Assembly: GCF_002419815.1 (NCBI RefSeq)
Contig: NZ_DIGV01000016.1
Location: 1-14,056 of the forward strand
Reading direction: 5' to 3'
Length of the DNA: 14,056 nucleotides
Source of the DNA: Brevundimonas sp. UBA5713
GTDB taxonomy: Bacteria; Pseudomonadota; Alphaproteobacteria; Caulobacterales; Caulobacteraceae
Of the stretch, positions 7,326-14,056 are shown piece after piece. Below the pieces are notes generated by a model. The model searched no databases, had not been told where the DNA came from, and was given only the letters and a program-made list of their open reading frames with translations. Both the position numbers and the translations under genes were made by a program. The first letter of the stretch is position 1. Every line of letters begins with the position of its first letter.

Positions 7326-8161
7326 TGCGCAGTGACAAAGGATCGATCGTGAGTCAGGGCGGGAATGGCGCGACGTGCCTTCTCGACCGCTGACAGGTCT
7401 AGCTGGGCGTGAAGCACTGCAGGGCGGTCGTGGTCAAGCTTGGCAATCACCTCGCCCCACGGGGAGATGACGACCGAGTGGCCCCAGGTCTGTCGGCCAT
7501 CCTCATGGGTGCCGCCTTGGGCGGGAGCCAGAACATAGCTGCCGGTCTCGATGGCGCGCGCCCGCAGCAAGACTTCCCAGTGGGCCTCTCCGGTCGGGCG
7601 GGTGAAGGCAGCAGGCACGACAATCAGGCTGGCTCCGCCATGGGCCAAGGCGCGGTGCAGATAGGCAAAGCGCACGTCATAGCAGATGGTCAGACCCAGT
7701 CCGCCCCACGGCGTGGGGGCCACCACCGCCTCCGATCCGGGACGGACCACCGCGCTTTCGCGCCAGCGCTCGCCCGTGTCCAGATCGACATCGAAGACGT
7801 GCATTTTATCGTAGCGTGCGACGATGGTGCCTGTCGGATCGATCAAAAGGCTACGATTGGCCGCACGGTCATCGCCATCAATGTTCGAGCGCACCATGGC
7901 CGATCCCATCAGGATCCAGACCTTGAGCTCGGCAGCCAGCTTGCACAGGCCCTGAACGGCGACATCATCGCCCTCGTTCACAAGAGCCGCGTCACGAAGG
8001 CCCTTCCTCTGTTCGAGGAAGTTGGTGGCCTCGGGCGTGATGATCAGTTCGGCCCCCTTGAGGGCTGCCTGACGGATCATGGGCGCGACGTGATCAAGGC
8101 CCGCCTTCGCCGTGGCTGGCGTGCAGGTCTGGATCAAAGCCACATTGACGATGTTGCTCAT
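7322..8161 (-). CDS. Carbon-nitrogen hydrolase, Nit1-like (probable deaminated glutathione amidase)
   Basis: A 279-residue member of the nitrilase superfamily. All three catalytic positions are visible: Glu44 in TPEATNF, Lys119 in RYDKMHVFDVD and Cys160 in GLTICYDVRF. The Nit1/NitFhit-branch features PAAFTRPTGEAHWEVLLRAR (about 182-201) and GHSVVISPWGEV point to deaminated glutathione amidase. That enzyme hydrolyses the useless glutathione analogue formed when transaminases act on glutathione, a metabolite-repair step in the cytoplasm. The name nitrilase would be misleading. The start at 8161 follows a G-rich stretch about 8 nt upstream. It lies 23 nt downstream of grxC and overlaps the DUF1178 gene by 4 nt. 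A glutaredoxin next to a glutathione-repair enzyme supports the assignment. Omega-amidase (Nit2) is a less likely alternative. Confidence 0.9.
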   Translation of the reverse strand: MSNIVNVALIQTCTPATAKAGLDHVAPMIRQAALKGAELIITPEATNFLEQRKGLRDAALVNEGDDVAVQGLCKLAAELKVWILMGSAMVRSNIDGDDRAANRSLLIDPTGTIVARYDKMHVFDVDLDTGERWRESAVVRPGSEAVVAPTPWGGLGLTICYDVRFAYLHRALAHGGASLIVVPAAFTRPTGEAHWEVLLRARAIETGSYVLAPAQGGTHEDGRQTWGHSVVISPWGEVIAKLDHDRPAVLHAQLDLSAVEKARRAIPALTHDRSFVTAQ

Positions 8162-8184
8162 GTCGCGCCCCCGATCATTTGGCC

Positions 8185-8442
8185 TCAGGCTGCCAGCAGC
8201 GGGTCGAGACCACCCTTGGCGTCCAGAGCGTGGATATCGTCGCTGCCGCCAATGTGCTGATCATTGATGAAGATTTGCGGGAAGGTGGCTGCGCCGCCCG
8301 AACGCTCGACCATCTCGGCCTTCTTTTCCGGATCGTTCGAGGCGACGATCTCGGTGTAGGCGGCACCCTTACGGTCCAGCAGGGCCTTGGCGCGGATGCA
8401 ATAGGGGCAACCCGGCTTGGTGTAGATGACGACTTCGGCCAT
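8185..8442 (-). CDS. grxC: Glutaredoxin 3 (dithiol, CPYC)
   Basis: An 85-residue class I glutaredoxin, which reduces protein disulfides and glutathionylated proteins with glutathione in the cytoplasm. It has the dithiol active site GCPYC (Cys12, Cys15), the cis-proline segment ATFPQIFIN (Pro55) and the glutathione-binding GGSDDIHAL (about 65-73). Length matches E. coli Grx3 closely. The ATG at 8442 is preceded by AAAGGAG at 8-nt spacing, one of the best ribosome-binding sites in the window. It heads the grxC-Nit1-DUF1178 group. The 76 nt between it and the comF-like stop contain no obvious terminator, so its promoter may lie there or further upstream. Confidence 0.95.
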   Translation of the reverse strand: MAEVVIYTKPGCPYCIRAKALLDRKGAAYTEIVASNDPEKKAEMVERSGGAATFPQIFINDQHIGGSDDIHALDAKGGLDPLLAA

Positions 8443-8518
8443 GGGGGATCTCCTTTAAAACTCTTATGCGTAAGGCCCCGACGGTCGAGATCGATCCGCA
8501 AAAGCCCGATGTATGATC

Positions 8519-9337
8519 CTATTTAGGCATTTCCCGCCCGCCGCGCACCCCCGCAACGACAGCAAGGTCGACCTGACGCGCTCCGGCGGCCATCAGGGCC
8601 TCGGCGCAGGCGTTGGCGGTGGCCCCTGTGGTCAGCACATCATCCACCAACAGGATATGGCGGCCCTTGATCTGCTGGACGCCCCTGCCGGTTACGGCGA
8701 AAGCGTTTTTGACGTTCAGCCGACGCTGGCGACCGGATTTGCCCCCTTGGGAAGCTGTCAGGCGCACCCGCTTCAGACTGTCGGGCAGGTAGAGCAGTCC
8801 ACGTGTGCGTGCCAAAGGGCGGGCGATCTCTGCGGACTGGTTCAAGCGGCGTCGCAACAGCCTGAGCGGATGTAGGGGCACGGGTACCACCGCATCGACA
8901 TCATCCAGCATGGGCGCGGCCGCGCGGCTGAGCCAGCGCGCAAAAAGAGCGGCGTTTTGCTGCTGATCGCCGTGCTTGAGCCCCAGGATCAATCCGCGAG
9001 AATGTTCGTCATACAGGCACGCGGCGCGGGCGCGCGAAAACCGGTGCGGGTGCGACAGGCAGGCTGCGCACCGGTCAATGCCGAAGCCGCCACCGTCATG
9101 CTCATACGGCAGGCCGCAGCCGTCACAGACCGGATCTTCCAGAAAGGTGATCTGTGACCATGCGGCAGAGGTCAGACCCTGCGAGGCAACCGATTTGGCA
9201 TCATCATAGCTGAGTGGCGGCAGGACCAGATCGGTCAGGGCGCGGCCCAGTCTTTTGCCACGCAGAGCAAAATCCGCCGTTTGGCGACGGCAAAGGTCTT
9301 TCCATTCCGACGGCGAGCCGCCATCTAGTCCCCACAT
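8519..9337 (-). CDS. comF: ComF family protein (amidophosphoribosyltransferase-like)
   Basis: A 272-residue ComF-type protein. A four-cysteine zinc-finger-like module (Cys71, Cys74, Cys90, Cys93 in CDGC...CAAC) is followed by VPVPLHPLRLLRRRLNQS (about 151-168) and a type I phosphoribosyltransferase PRPP loop, ILLVDDVLTTGAT (228-240). ComF homologues are linked to single-strand DNA handling during natural transformation, but many lineages keep them without proven competence, and the exact reaction is unknown. The ATG at 9337 has GAGGGGG about 6 nt upstream. No alternative ATG exists before the cysteine module. That ATG overlaps the ATG of the divergent methyltransferase. The frame stays open upstream to 9496, but this would run well into the methyltransferase and looks non-coding. 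Confidence 0.9.
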   Translation of the reverse strand: MWGLDGGSPSEWKDLCRRQTADFALRGKRLGRALTDLVLPPLSYDDAKSVASQGLTSAAWSQITFLEDPVCDGCGLPYEHDGGGFGIDRCAACLSHPHRFSRARAACLYDEHSRGLILGLKHGDQQQNAALFARWLSRAAAPMLDDVDAVVPVPLHPLRLLRRRLNQSAEIARPLARTRGLLYLPDSLKRVRLTASQGGKSGRQRRLNVKNAFAVTGRGVQQIKGRHILLVDDVLTTGATANACAEALMAAGARQVDLAVVAGVRGGREMPK

Positions 9338-10223
9338 GAGCGCCCCCTCTTCCGGTCCCCCGATTATCTTCGACACAGCGCGTCGCCAGCAGAGGCTGAC
9401 GCGATCGGCCAAGCTGTTTGCCAAGGCCGATTTCCTGCATCGTCGTGCGGCAGAGGACGCGGCCCACACTCTGTCGGCCATATTGCGCGAGTTCAAGAAC
9501 CCTGTGGACCTGTCGCCGCATCAGGGCGTGCTGGCCGAGGCGCTGCACGGCTTGCCCGCCGCCGAACGCATGGGGCCGATCACAAACATCGGCACGATTG
9601 CCGATCGCGCGGCACCGGGGGCGGCCCCTCTGCCACTTGAGCCGCAAAGCGCCGACCTGATCGTCAACCTGTTCGGCCTGCACTGGGCCAATGATCTGCC
9701 CGGCGCGTTGAGCCAGATCCGCCGCGCGCTGCGCCCCGATGGCCTGTTTATCGGCAGCCTGTTTGGCGCGGCGACACTGAAGGAACTGCGCGGGGCACTG
9801 ACCGATGCCGAGCTGGAAATGACCGGCGGGGCGCAGGCGCGCGTGTCTCCCTTTGCGGATGGCTTTGACGGTGCCGCCCTGTTGCAGCGGGCTGGGTTTG
9901 CCCTGCCCGTCTCGGATGTGGACCGGATTACCGTGCGCTATTCCAGCCCGCTGTCGCTGATGCATGACCTGCGGGCCATGGGCGAGACCAATAGTCTGGC
10001 GGGTCCGATCCGCCCTTTAAGCCGCCGTATCGTGACGCGCGCCGTCGAGCTTTATTTCGAACGTCATGCAGAGGCCGATGGCCGGATTCCGGCGACGTTC
10101 GAAATGGTGCACCTTGCCGGTTGGGCCCCGGATGACAGCCAGCAAAAGCCCGCCAAGCGGGGCTCGGCCAAGATGCGACTGGCCGATGCACTGGGCGTAA
10201 AAGAACAGACGGGCGAGAATTAG
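9336..10223 (+). CDS. NDUFAF5-like methyltransferase-fold protein
   Basis: A 295-residue class I methyltransferase-fold protein resembling NDUFAF5 (C20orf7) and its alphaproteobacterial relatives. The N-terminus IIFDTARRQQRLTRSAK...FLHRR (10-37), the segment ADLIVNLFGLHWANDLPGAL (106-125), LRPDGLFIGSLFG (132-144) and the C-terminal FEMVHLAGWAPDDSQQKPAK (255-274) fit that group. Mitochondrial NDUFAF5 hydroxylates an arginine of the complex I subunit NDUFS7, so a role in complex I assembly is plausible here. The usual SAM motif I is degenerate: NPVDLSPHQGVLAEAL (55-70) stands where GxGxG is expected. The ATG at 9336 matches the expected family start but has no clear ribosome-binding site. An upstream ATG at 9255 would add 27 residues inside comF. 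BioC is a weaker alternative. A strong terminator follows the stop directly. Confidence 0.85.
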   Translation: MSAPSSGPPIIFDTARRQQRLTRSAKLFAKADFLHRRAAEDAAHTLSAILREFKNPVDLSPHQGVLAEALHGLPAAERMGPITNIGTIADRAAPGAAPLPLEPQSADLIVNLFGLHWANDLPGALSQIRRALRPDGLFIGSLFGAATLKELRGALTDAELEMTGGAQARVSPFADGFDGAALLQRAGFALPVSDVDRITVRYSSPLSLMHDLRAMGETNSLAGPIRPLSRRIVTRAVELYFERHAEADGRIPATFEMVHLAGWAPDDSQQKPAKRGSAKMRLADALGVKEQTGEN

Positions 10224-10247
10224 AAAAGGGGCCGAAAGGCCCCTTTT
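10224..10247. terminator. Bidirectional terminator between the NDUFAF5-like gene and the Flp pilin gene
   Basis: A perfect 10-bp stem, AAAAGGGGCC (10224-10233) with tetraloop GAAA and GGCCCCTTTT (10238-10247), starts directly after the TAG of the plus-strand gene. The A/T ends give a T-run in either direction, so it can serve both converging units. The minus-strand pilin stop is 6 nt away. Confidence 0.9.
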
Positions 10248-10253
10248 GTGCGT

Positions 10254-10472
10254 TTAGTCGCCAGAACTTTCGCCGTCTCCGCTATCGCCTTTGCCACCAT
10301 CCAAGCCAGCGACGACCTCGTTTTTAACATATTCCCACATGCCACTGTTGCCGCCGCCCAGAGCAGCCACGCTACCGATGATGACAAGAGCGATCAAAGC
10401 GGCGATCAGGCCGTATTCGATGGCCGTGGCACCGCTGTCGTCGTGTGCGAAATCCTTAACGTTTGTCAGCAT
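10254..10472 (-). CDS. Flp/Fap-type pilin with acidic C-terminal tail
   Basis: A 72-residue type IVb prepilin. A short charged leader (1-14, ending DDSG) precedes the hydrophobic pilin core ATAIEYGLIAALIALVIIG (15-33). Cleavage is expected after Gly14, placing the conserved Glu at position 5 of the mature protein, followed by Tyr. Flp pilins are processed by a TadV/CpaA-type peptidase and assembled by the Tad/Cpa machine for adherence. None of those genes is in this window. The C-terminus LDGGKGDSGDGESSGD (57-72) is unusually acidic and Gly/Ser-rich compared with Caulobacter PilA, which ends in a neutral Ala/Thr-rich tail. The ATG at 10472 follows AAGGGG at 6-nt spacing; a GTG at 10490 is less likely. 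It lies 25 nt downstream of the mutT-like gene and ends at the shared terminator. It may be read from that operon or from a promoter inside it. Confidence 0.9.
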   Translation of the reverse strand: MLTNVKDFAHDDSGATAIEYGLIAALIALVIIGSVAALGGGNSGMWEYVKNEVVAGLDGGKGDSGDGESSGD

Positions 10473-10497
10473 CACACACCCCTTCGGCACGCCTTGA

Positions 10498-10923
10498 TTA
10501 GATCAGATCGCGAAGCCAGGCGATCAGAGGTTCATCCGCCGGAGGCATGGGATAATCGCGCAATTTCGCGGGTTTGACCCACGCCAGAGCCGAATGTTCC
10601 TTGGCTACCACCGTGCCGGACCACCGCCGGCACAGATACAGTGGCATCAACAGGTGAAATTTTTCGTAAGCGTGACTGGTAAACACGAAGGGGGCGAGGC
10701 ACGCCTCCTTCACATCGATGCCCAGCTCTTCCTTCAACTCGCGGATCAGGGCCTGCTCGGGACGTTCGCCCGGCTCGACCTTGCCGCCCGGAAACTCCCA
10801 CAGTCCGGCCAGCTGTTTGCCCTCGGGGCGCTTGGCGATCAGGATGCGGCCATCCGGATCGATCAGCGCCACGGCAACGACGAGAACGGTCGGGACCTGA
10901 GCTTCGGCAACGGCCTCGGTCAC
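10498..10923 (-). CDS. mutT: MutT-like Nudix hydrolase (probable 8-oxo-dGTP pyrophosphatase)
   Basis: A 141-residue Nudix hydrolase. The full Nudix box is present (47-69): G47, E53, R61, E62, E65, E66 and G68 in GGKVEPGERPEQAL...RELKEELGI. The preceding RILIAKRPEGKQLAGLWEFP (26-45) and the following YEKFHLLMPLYLCRRWSG match MutT, which removes oxidised guanine nucleotides from the precursor pool. The start is a GTG at 10923 that overlaps the argJ stop by GTGA (10920-10923), with GGGGAC about 9 nt upstream; no nearby ATG fits the domain. This is the third gene of the PpiC lipoprotein-argJ-mutT block. Substrate specificity within Nudix enzymes cannot be fixed from sequence alone, but the spacing around LWEFPGGK favours MutT. 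Confidence 0.93.
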   Translation of the reverse strand: MTEAVAEAQVPTVLVVAVALIDPDGRILIAKRPEGKQLAGLWEFPGGKVEPGERPEQALIRELKEELGIDVKEACLAPFVFTSHAYEKFHLLMPLYLCRRWSGTVVAKEHSALAWVKPAKLRDYPMPPADEPLIAWLRDLI

Positions 10924-12308
10924 GAACGATAGTCCCCGTTGATCTCGATGTAGCGTTTGGTCAGATCGCAGGTCCAGACGGTCGCCGAAGCGCGGCCCGA
11001 GGCGACGTTCACCGTGATGTCGATCTCGGGGTTCTTCATATAGGCGCTCATCTTGGCCTCGTCGTAGTCGGGGGCCGGCGCGCCATCGATGGCCGCCGTG
11101 TGCGGGCCGAAATAGATGGCGAGGCGATCACGATCGACGTCTTCCTCGGTCTTGCCGACGGCCATGACGATACGCCCCCAGTTGGCATCTTCGCCGGCGA
11201 TGGCGGTCTTGACCAGCGGGCTGTCGGCAATCGACTTGGCCAGCTTGCGGGCCGAAGCGGGCGATGCGGCACCGTCCACGGTGATCTTCACGAATTTGGT
11301 CGCGCCCTCGCCGTCCTTCACCAGCTGGTGGGCAAGGTCGAGCATGACCTGTTCCAGCGCGCGCGAGAAATCCTTCAGGCGGCGGTCACCGACGCGGCCG
11401 ATGCGCGGTGCGCCGGAGGTGCCGGTGGCAAAGATCAGCGCCGTGTCATTGGTCGAGGTGTCGCCGTCCACGGTCACCGAGTTGAAGGTCGTGCGCACGT
11501 GCAGGTTCAGCAGGGCCTTGAGCACCGGCGGGGCGATATCGGCATCGGTGACGATGAAGGCCAGCATGGTCGCCATGTCCGGCGCGATCATGCCTGAACC
11601 CTTGGCAATGCCCGACACGCGCACCTTCACGCCCTCGATCTCGCACTCGGCGGTCGAGCCCTTGGGGAAGGTGTCGGTGGTCATAATGCCCTGACCGGCC
11701 TTGGCCCAGTTGTCTGCACCGAGACCGTTTTCGATGTCCGGCAGACGCGCGGCAATCTTGGTGTCGTCCAGCACTACGCCGATCACGCCGGTCGAGGCCA
11801 GCATGACGTCACGTTGGCGGCAGCCGAAGCGTTTGGCGGCCTCACCGGCCGTGCGACGCGCGGCATCGGCACCGGCCTTGCCGGTAAAGGCGTTGGCGCA
11901 GCCGGCGTTGACCACCAACAGTTTGACGCCCTCGCCACCCTTTTCCGCGCCCAGCTGTCGCTTGCACCAGTCCACCGGAGCCGAGCCCACCTTGTGGCGG
12001 GTGAACACGCCTGCGCAGTTGGCACCTTCGGGGAAGTGGAAGACCACCAGATCGTCGCGCTGGTGCTTGTAGAAGCCTGCGCGCGCCGTGGCGATCTCTA
12101 CCCCGCCGACCGGCGGCATCACCGGAAACGGCACGGCCAACGGCGAGATCATCAGGCCCGGCTTGCCCGCAGCAGGGGTTTCAGCGGCCTTGGCCGAGGG
12201 CTGCGTCGCGCGCTTGATGACCGAGGTCAACGGATCCAGAGCCTTTTCGATAGCGGATTCAATCTTTTGTCCGGTCGAGGAGGACTTGGAAGCAGGAGGG
12301 CGGCTCAT
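10920..12308 (-). CDS. argJ: Bifunctional ornithine acetyltransferase / N-acetylglutamate synthase ArgJ
   Basis: ArgJ transfers the acetyl group from N-acetylornithine to glutamate, recycling acetate in arginine synthesis. Bifunctional forms also use acetyl-CoA. The precursor cleaves itself into alpha and beta chains. Visible here are SPLAVPFPVMPPVGGVEIA (55-73), VVNAGCANAFTG (132-143), ASTGVIG (171-177) and the cleavage site KGSGMIAPDMATMLA (236-250), with Thr247 as the expected nucleophile after Ala246. The C-terminus keeps GEDANWGRIVMAVG and the ending DLTKRYIEINGDYRS. Its 462 residues exceed the usual roughly 400 because of an N-terminal extension (1-52) of Ser/Lys/Ala-rich sequence with a possible amphipathic helix, KIESAIEKALDPLTSVIKRA. 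The ATG at 12308 overlaps the upstream lipoprotein stop by ATGA, which supports the long form. The in-frame ATG at residue 53 would give a typical length. Bifunctionality cannot be judged from sequence here. Confidence 0.96.
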   Translation of the reverse strand: MSRPPASKSSSTGQKIESAIEKALDPLTSVIKRATQPSAKAAETPAAGKPGLMISPLAVPFPVMPPVGGVEIATARAGFYKHQRDDLVVFHFPEGANCAGVFTRHKVGSAPVDWCKRQLGAEKGGEGVKLLVVNAGCANAFTGKAGADAARRTAGEAAKRFGCRQRDVMLASTGVIGVVLDDTKIAARLPDIENGLGADNWAKAGQGIMTTDTFPKGSTAECEIEGVKVRVSGIAKGSGMIAPDMATMLAFIVTDADIAPPVLKALLNLHVRTTFNSVTVDGDTSTNDTALIFATGTSGAPRIGRVGDRRLKDFSRALEQVMLDLAHQLVKDGEGATKFVKITVDGAASPASARKLAKSIADSPLVKTAIAGEDANWGRIVMAVGKTEEDVDRDRLAIYFGPHTAAIDGAPAPDYDEAKMSAYMKNPEIDITVNVASGRASATVWTCDLTKRYIEINGDYRS

Positions 12309-13240
12309 GAGGCGGTTCCGGTGGAGGCAGCGTTGGGGGATGCCGAAGCAGGGGGCGGCGTTTGCGTGACGGATTTGGGCGGGTCAATCTCAATCTGGAC
12401 CTCGGCCTTGCCACGCAGCTGTTCCAGCAGCTGGCGCACCCCTTCGTAGGTCAGATAGCGAACGATGACGGGGCGGGCCTGCTCCAGCGTCGGCGGGGTC
12501 TCGGCGCGGCGGTCCTCGACACGCAGCACCGCCCAGCCATTGGGGGCCTGAACCGGACCGACCACAGCGCCGGTGTCCTGACCGACGATGGCGCTGGCAT
12601 AGGGCGCTGGCAGCAGGTCGGGCGTGGCATAGCCCAGATCACCGCCGGAGAAGCGTGAGGCCTCGTCGATGGAGCGCTGGGCGGCCACGGCTTCGAACGC
12701 CGCCCCCTGCCCCAGCAGCGCCATCACCGCCTCGGCCTGTTCTTTCGACTGGCTGAGGATCAGGCGCAGGCGCACCTCTTCGGATTTCTGGGCACGGCGC
12801 TGTTGTTCGGCATAGAGGCGCTCGACCGCCTCATCGGAAACGGCGCGGTCCACCACCGTCTCCACCAGCATGTCACCGAGAATGCGTTGGCGCACGGCTT
12901 CGAGGCGGCGCTGGGCGGCGGGACTGTCAGCCAGTCCGCGACGCTCGGCCTCGGCGGCCAGCAGGGTCTGGTCGATCACCTCGTCCAGTACGCGTCGGAA
13001 CAGTTCGGAGCGCACATCCAGCGGCTCGGCATCGCCAATCAGACCTTGGGCGACAGCTTCACGGCGAACATCGGATGCCCAGATTTCATGTTTTTCTACA
13101 CGCGCGACAATCCGGTCACCTGCGTCGGGGTGGCTGGCGTCCTTGCGATCTCCGCAGGCAGCCAAAGACAACGCCAAACAGGCGCAAATGCCCGCCATGA
13201 CGGGACGAAATCCAGAAAAGGAAGGGCGCGATGCAGTCAT
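12305..13240 (-). CDS. PpiC-type peptidyl-prolyl isomerase-like lipoprotein
   Basis: A 311-residue exported folding factor of the SurA/PrsA/parvulin type. The N-terminus is a lipoprotein signal, with hydrophobic VMAGICACLALSLAAC and lipobox Cys29, followed by Gly, which predicts outer-membrane sorting. A charged helical SurA-N-like region spans about 45-150, including LDEVIDQTLLAAEAERRGL. The PpiC domain spans about 154-244, including RFSGGDLGYATPDLLPAPYA and GPVQAPNGWAVLRVEDRR. At the start of that domain the usual RHIL segment reads RLRLILSQ, so the conserved histidine is missing and it may be a chaperone without isomerase activity. The Pro/Ser/Ala-rich tail (287-311) looks disordered. The ATG at 13240 has AGGAG 8 nt upstream; the frame is open to 13312, but that part looks non-coding. 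It leads the argJ-mutT block and diverges from secA, which suits a secretion-linked foldase. Confidence 0.9.
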   Translation of the reverse strand: MTASRPSFSGFRPVMAGICACLALSLAACGDRKDASHPDAGDRIVARVEKHEIWASDVRREAVAQGLIGDAEPLDVRSELFRRVLDEVIDQTLLAAEAERRGLADSPAAQRRLEAVRQRILGDMLVETVVDRAVSDEAVERLYAEQQRRAQKSEEVRLRLILSQSKEQAEAVMALLGQGAAFEAVAAQRSIDEASRFSGGDLGYATPDLLPAPYASAIVGQDTGAVVGPVQAPNGWAVLRVEDRRAETPPTLEQARPVIVRYLTYEGVRQLLEQLRGKAEVQIEIDPPKSVTQTPPPASASPNAASTGTAS

Positions 13241-13512
13241 CGGGCGCTCCTGAAACGGGTCTATGGAGAGGCGGCAGCCTACGGAGGAGATGCCCTGCGC
13301 AAGCGTCGCCAAAACAGCGCTCGCGTTGACAGGTCATAGGGCGGTGCTTAAGTCCGGCCTGCGCCCAAGTCGAGGGGTTTTCGATCGTATGCGCGGCCCT
13401 TCGCGCGCCCTAGTTCTCAGGGATGCCGTAAACGGCTGCGATGGAAACCCGCGATTTAGGCCCAAGACCCTATTTTCTGAGCCCTTAACCGCTCGACCGA
13501 TCCGGAACGCCC
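13241..13512. other. Divergent intergenic region between the PpiC lipoprotein gene and secA
   Basis: These 272 nt hold no credible gene; the open frames here are extensions of, or shadows over, the flanking genes. The left end carries the lipoprotein gene's ribosome-binding site (minus-strand AGGAG, about 13249-13253). The centre carries a candidate secA promoter (listed separately). Short inverted repeats at 13391-13406 (GCGCG...CGCGC) and 13426-13435 (CCGT-AA-ACGG) are too small to interpret. No riboswitch or SecM-like leader peptide was recognised. Confidence 0.6.
13326..13354 (+). promoter_or_regulatory. Candidate housekeeping sigma promoter upstream of secA
   Basis: A perfect -35 hexamer, TTGACA (13326-13331), is followed by GCTTAAGT (13346-13353), a partial match to the Caulobacter -10 element GCTANAWC at an acceptable spacing of about 13-14 nt. 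Transcription would start near 13360, leaving a leader of about 150 nt before the secA ATG. The -35 is convincing but the -10 is only fair. Confidence 0.35.

Positions 13513-14056
<544 letters not shown>

Noticed and set aside
7409..8260. A 283-codon plus-strand open frame antisense to the Nit1-like gene
   Set aside because: Shadow frame; the catalytic Glu-Lys-Cys set lies on the minus strand.
9336..10223. Calling the methyltransferase BioC
   Set aside because: The N- and C-terminal signatures fit the NDUFAF5-like group better, motif I is degenerate, and no biotin genes are nearby.

Overview
The window reads as ordinary chromosomal DNA of a GC-rich alphaproteobacterium, most likely a member of the Caulobacteraceae (Brevundimonas- or Caulobacter-like). 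This rests on the GC-rich codon use, an alphaproteobacterial Flp pilin, a PtsP-type EI(Ntr), the Nit1/DUF1178/glutaredoxin neighbourhood and a secA/PpiC-lipoprotein/argJ/mutT block that I recall as conserved in that order. The genus is inferred, not proven. The genes are packed tightly, with several 4-base ATGA/GTGA stop-start overlaps, and I see no sign of mobile DNA.

Layout. (1) 1-4739, minus strand: lysC (aspartate kinase), then ptsP (PTS-Ntr enzyme I with a GAF sensor), then a RodZ-like HTH/membrane protein that runs off the left edge. (2) 4820-5647, plus strand: ubiG, divergent from lysC. It ends in a strong hairpin that can also terminate the facing minus-strand genes. (3) 5702-6823, minus strand: a GNAT acetyltransferase followed by a Blc-type outer-membrane lipocalin. 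(4) 6888-8442, minus strand: grxC, a Nit1-like deaminated-glutathione amidase and a DUF1178 putative zinc-ribbon protein; the last two overlap by ATGA. (5) 8519-9337, minus strand: a ComF-family phosphoribosyltransferase. Its ATG overlaps the ATG of a divergent NDUFAF5-like methyltransferase (9336-10223, plus) within one CATG palindrome. (6) 10254-13240, minus strand: a PpiC-type lipoprotein, argJ, a MutT Nudix hydrolase and a small Flp-type pilin. The first three are joined by 4-base overlaps, and the pilin follows after 25 nt. (7) 13513 to the right edge, plus strand: the N-terminal third or less of secA, divergent from the PpiC lipoprotein across a 272-nt region.

How the genes relate. Most are housekeeping: amino-acid biosynthesis (lysC, argJ), quinone synthesis and probably complex I maturation (ubiG, NDUFAF5-like), thiol and oxidative-damage control (grxC, Nit1, MutT), envelope and secretion (secA, PpiC lipoprotein, lipocalin, RodZ-like), and nitrogen/PTS signalling (ptsP). 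I found no convincing undescribed system. The most unusual points are a Flp pilin with an acidic tail outside a tad cluster and behind argJ-mutT, a PpiC domain lacking the usual catalytic-region histidine, the degenerate SAM motif in the NDUFAF5-like protein, the overlapping divergent start codons, and the roughly 50-residue N-terminal extension on ArgJ.
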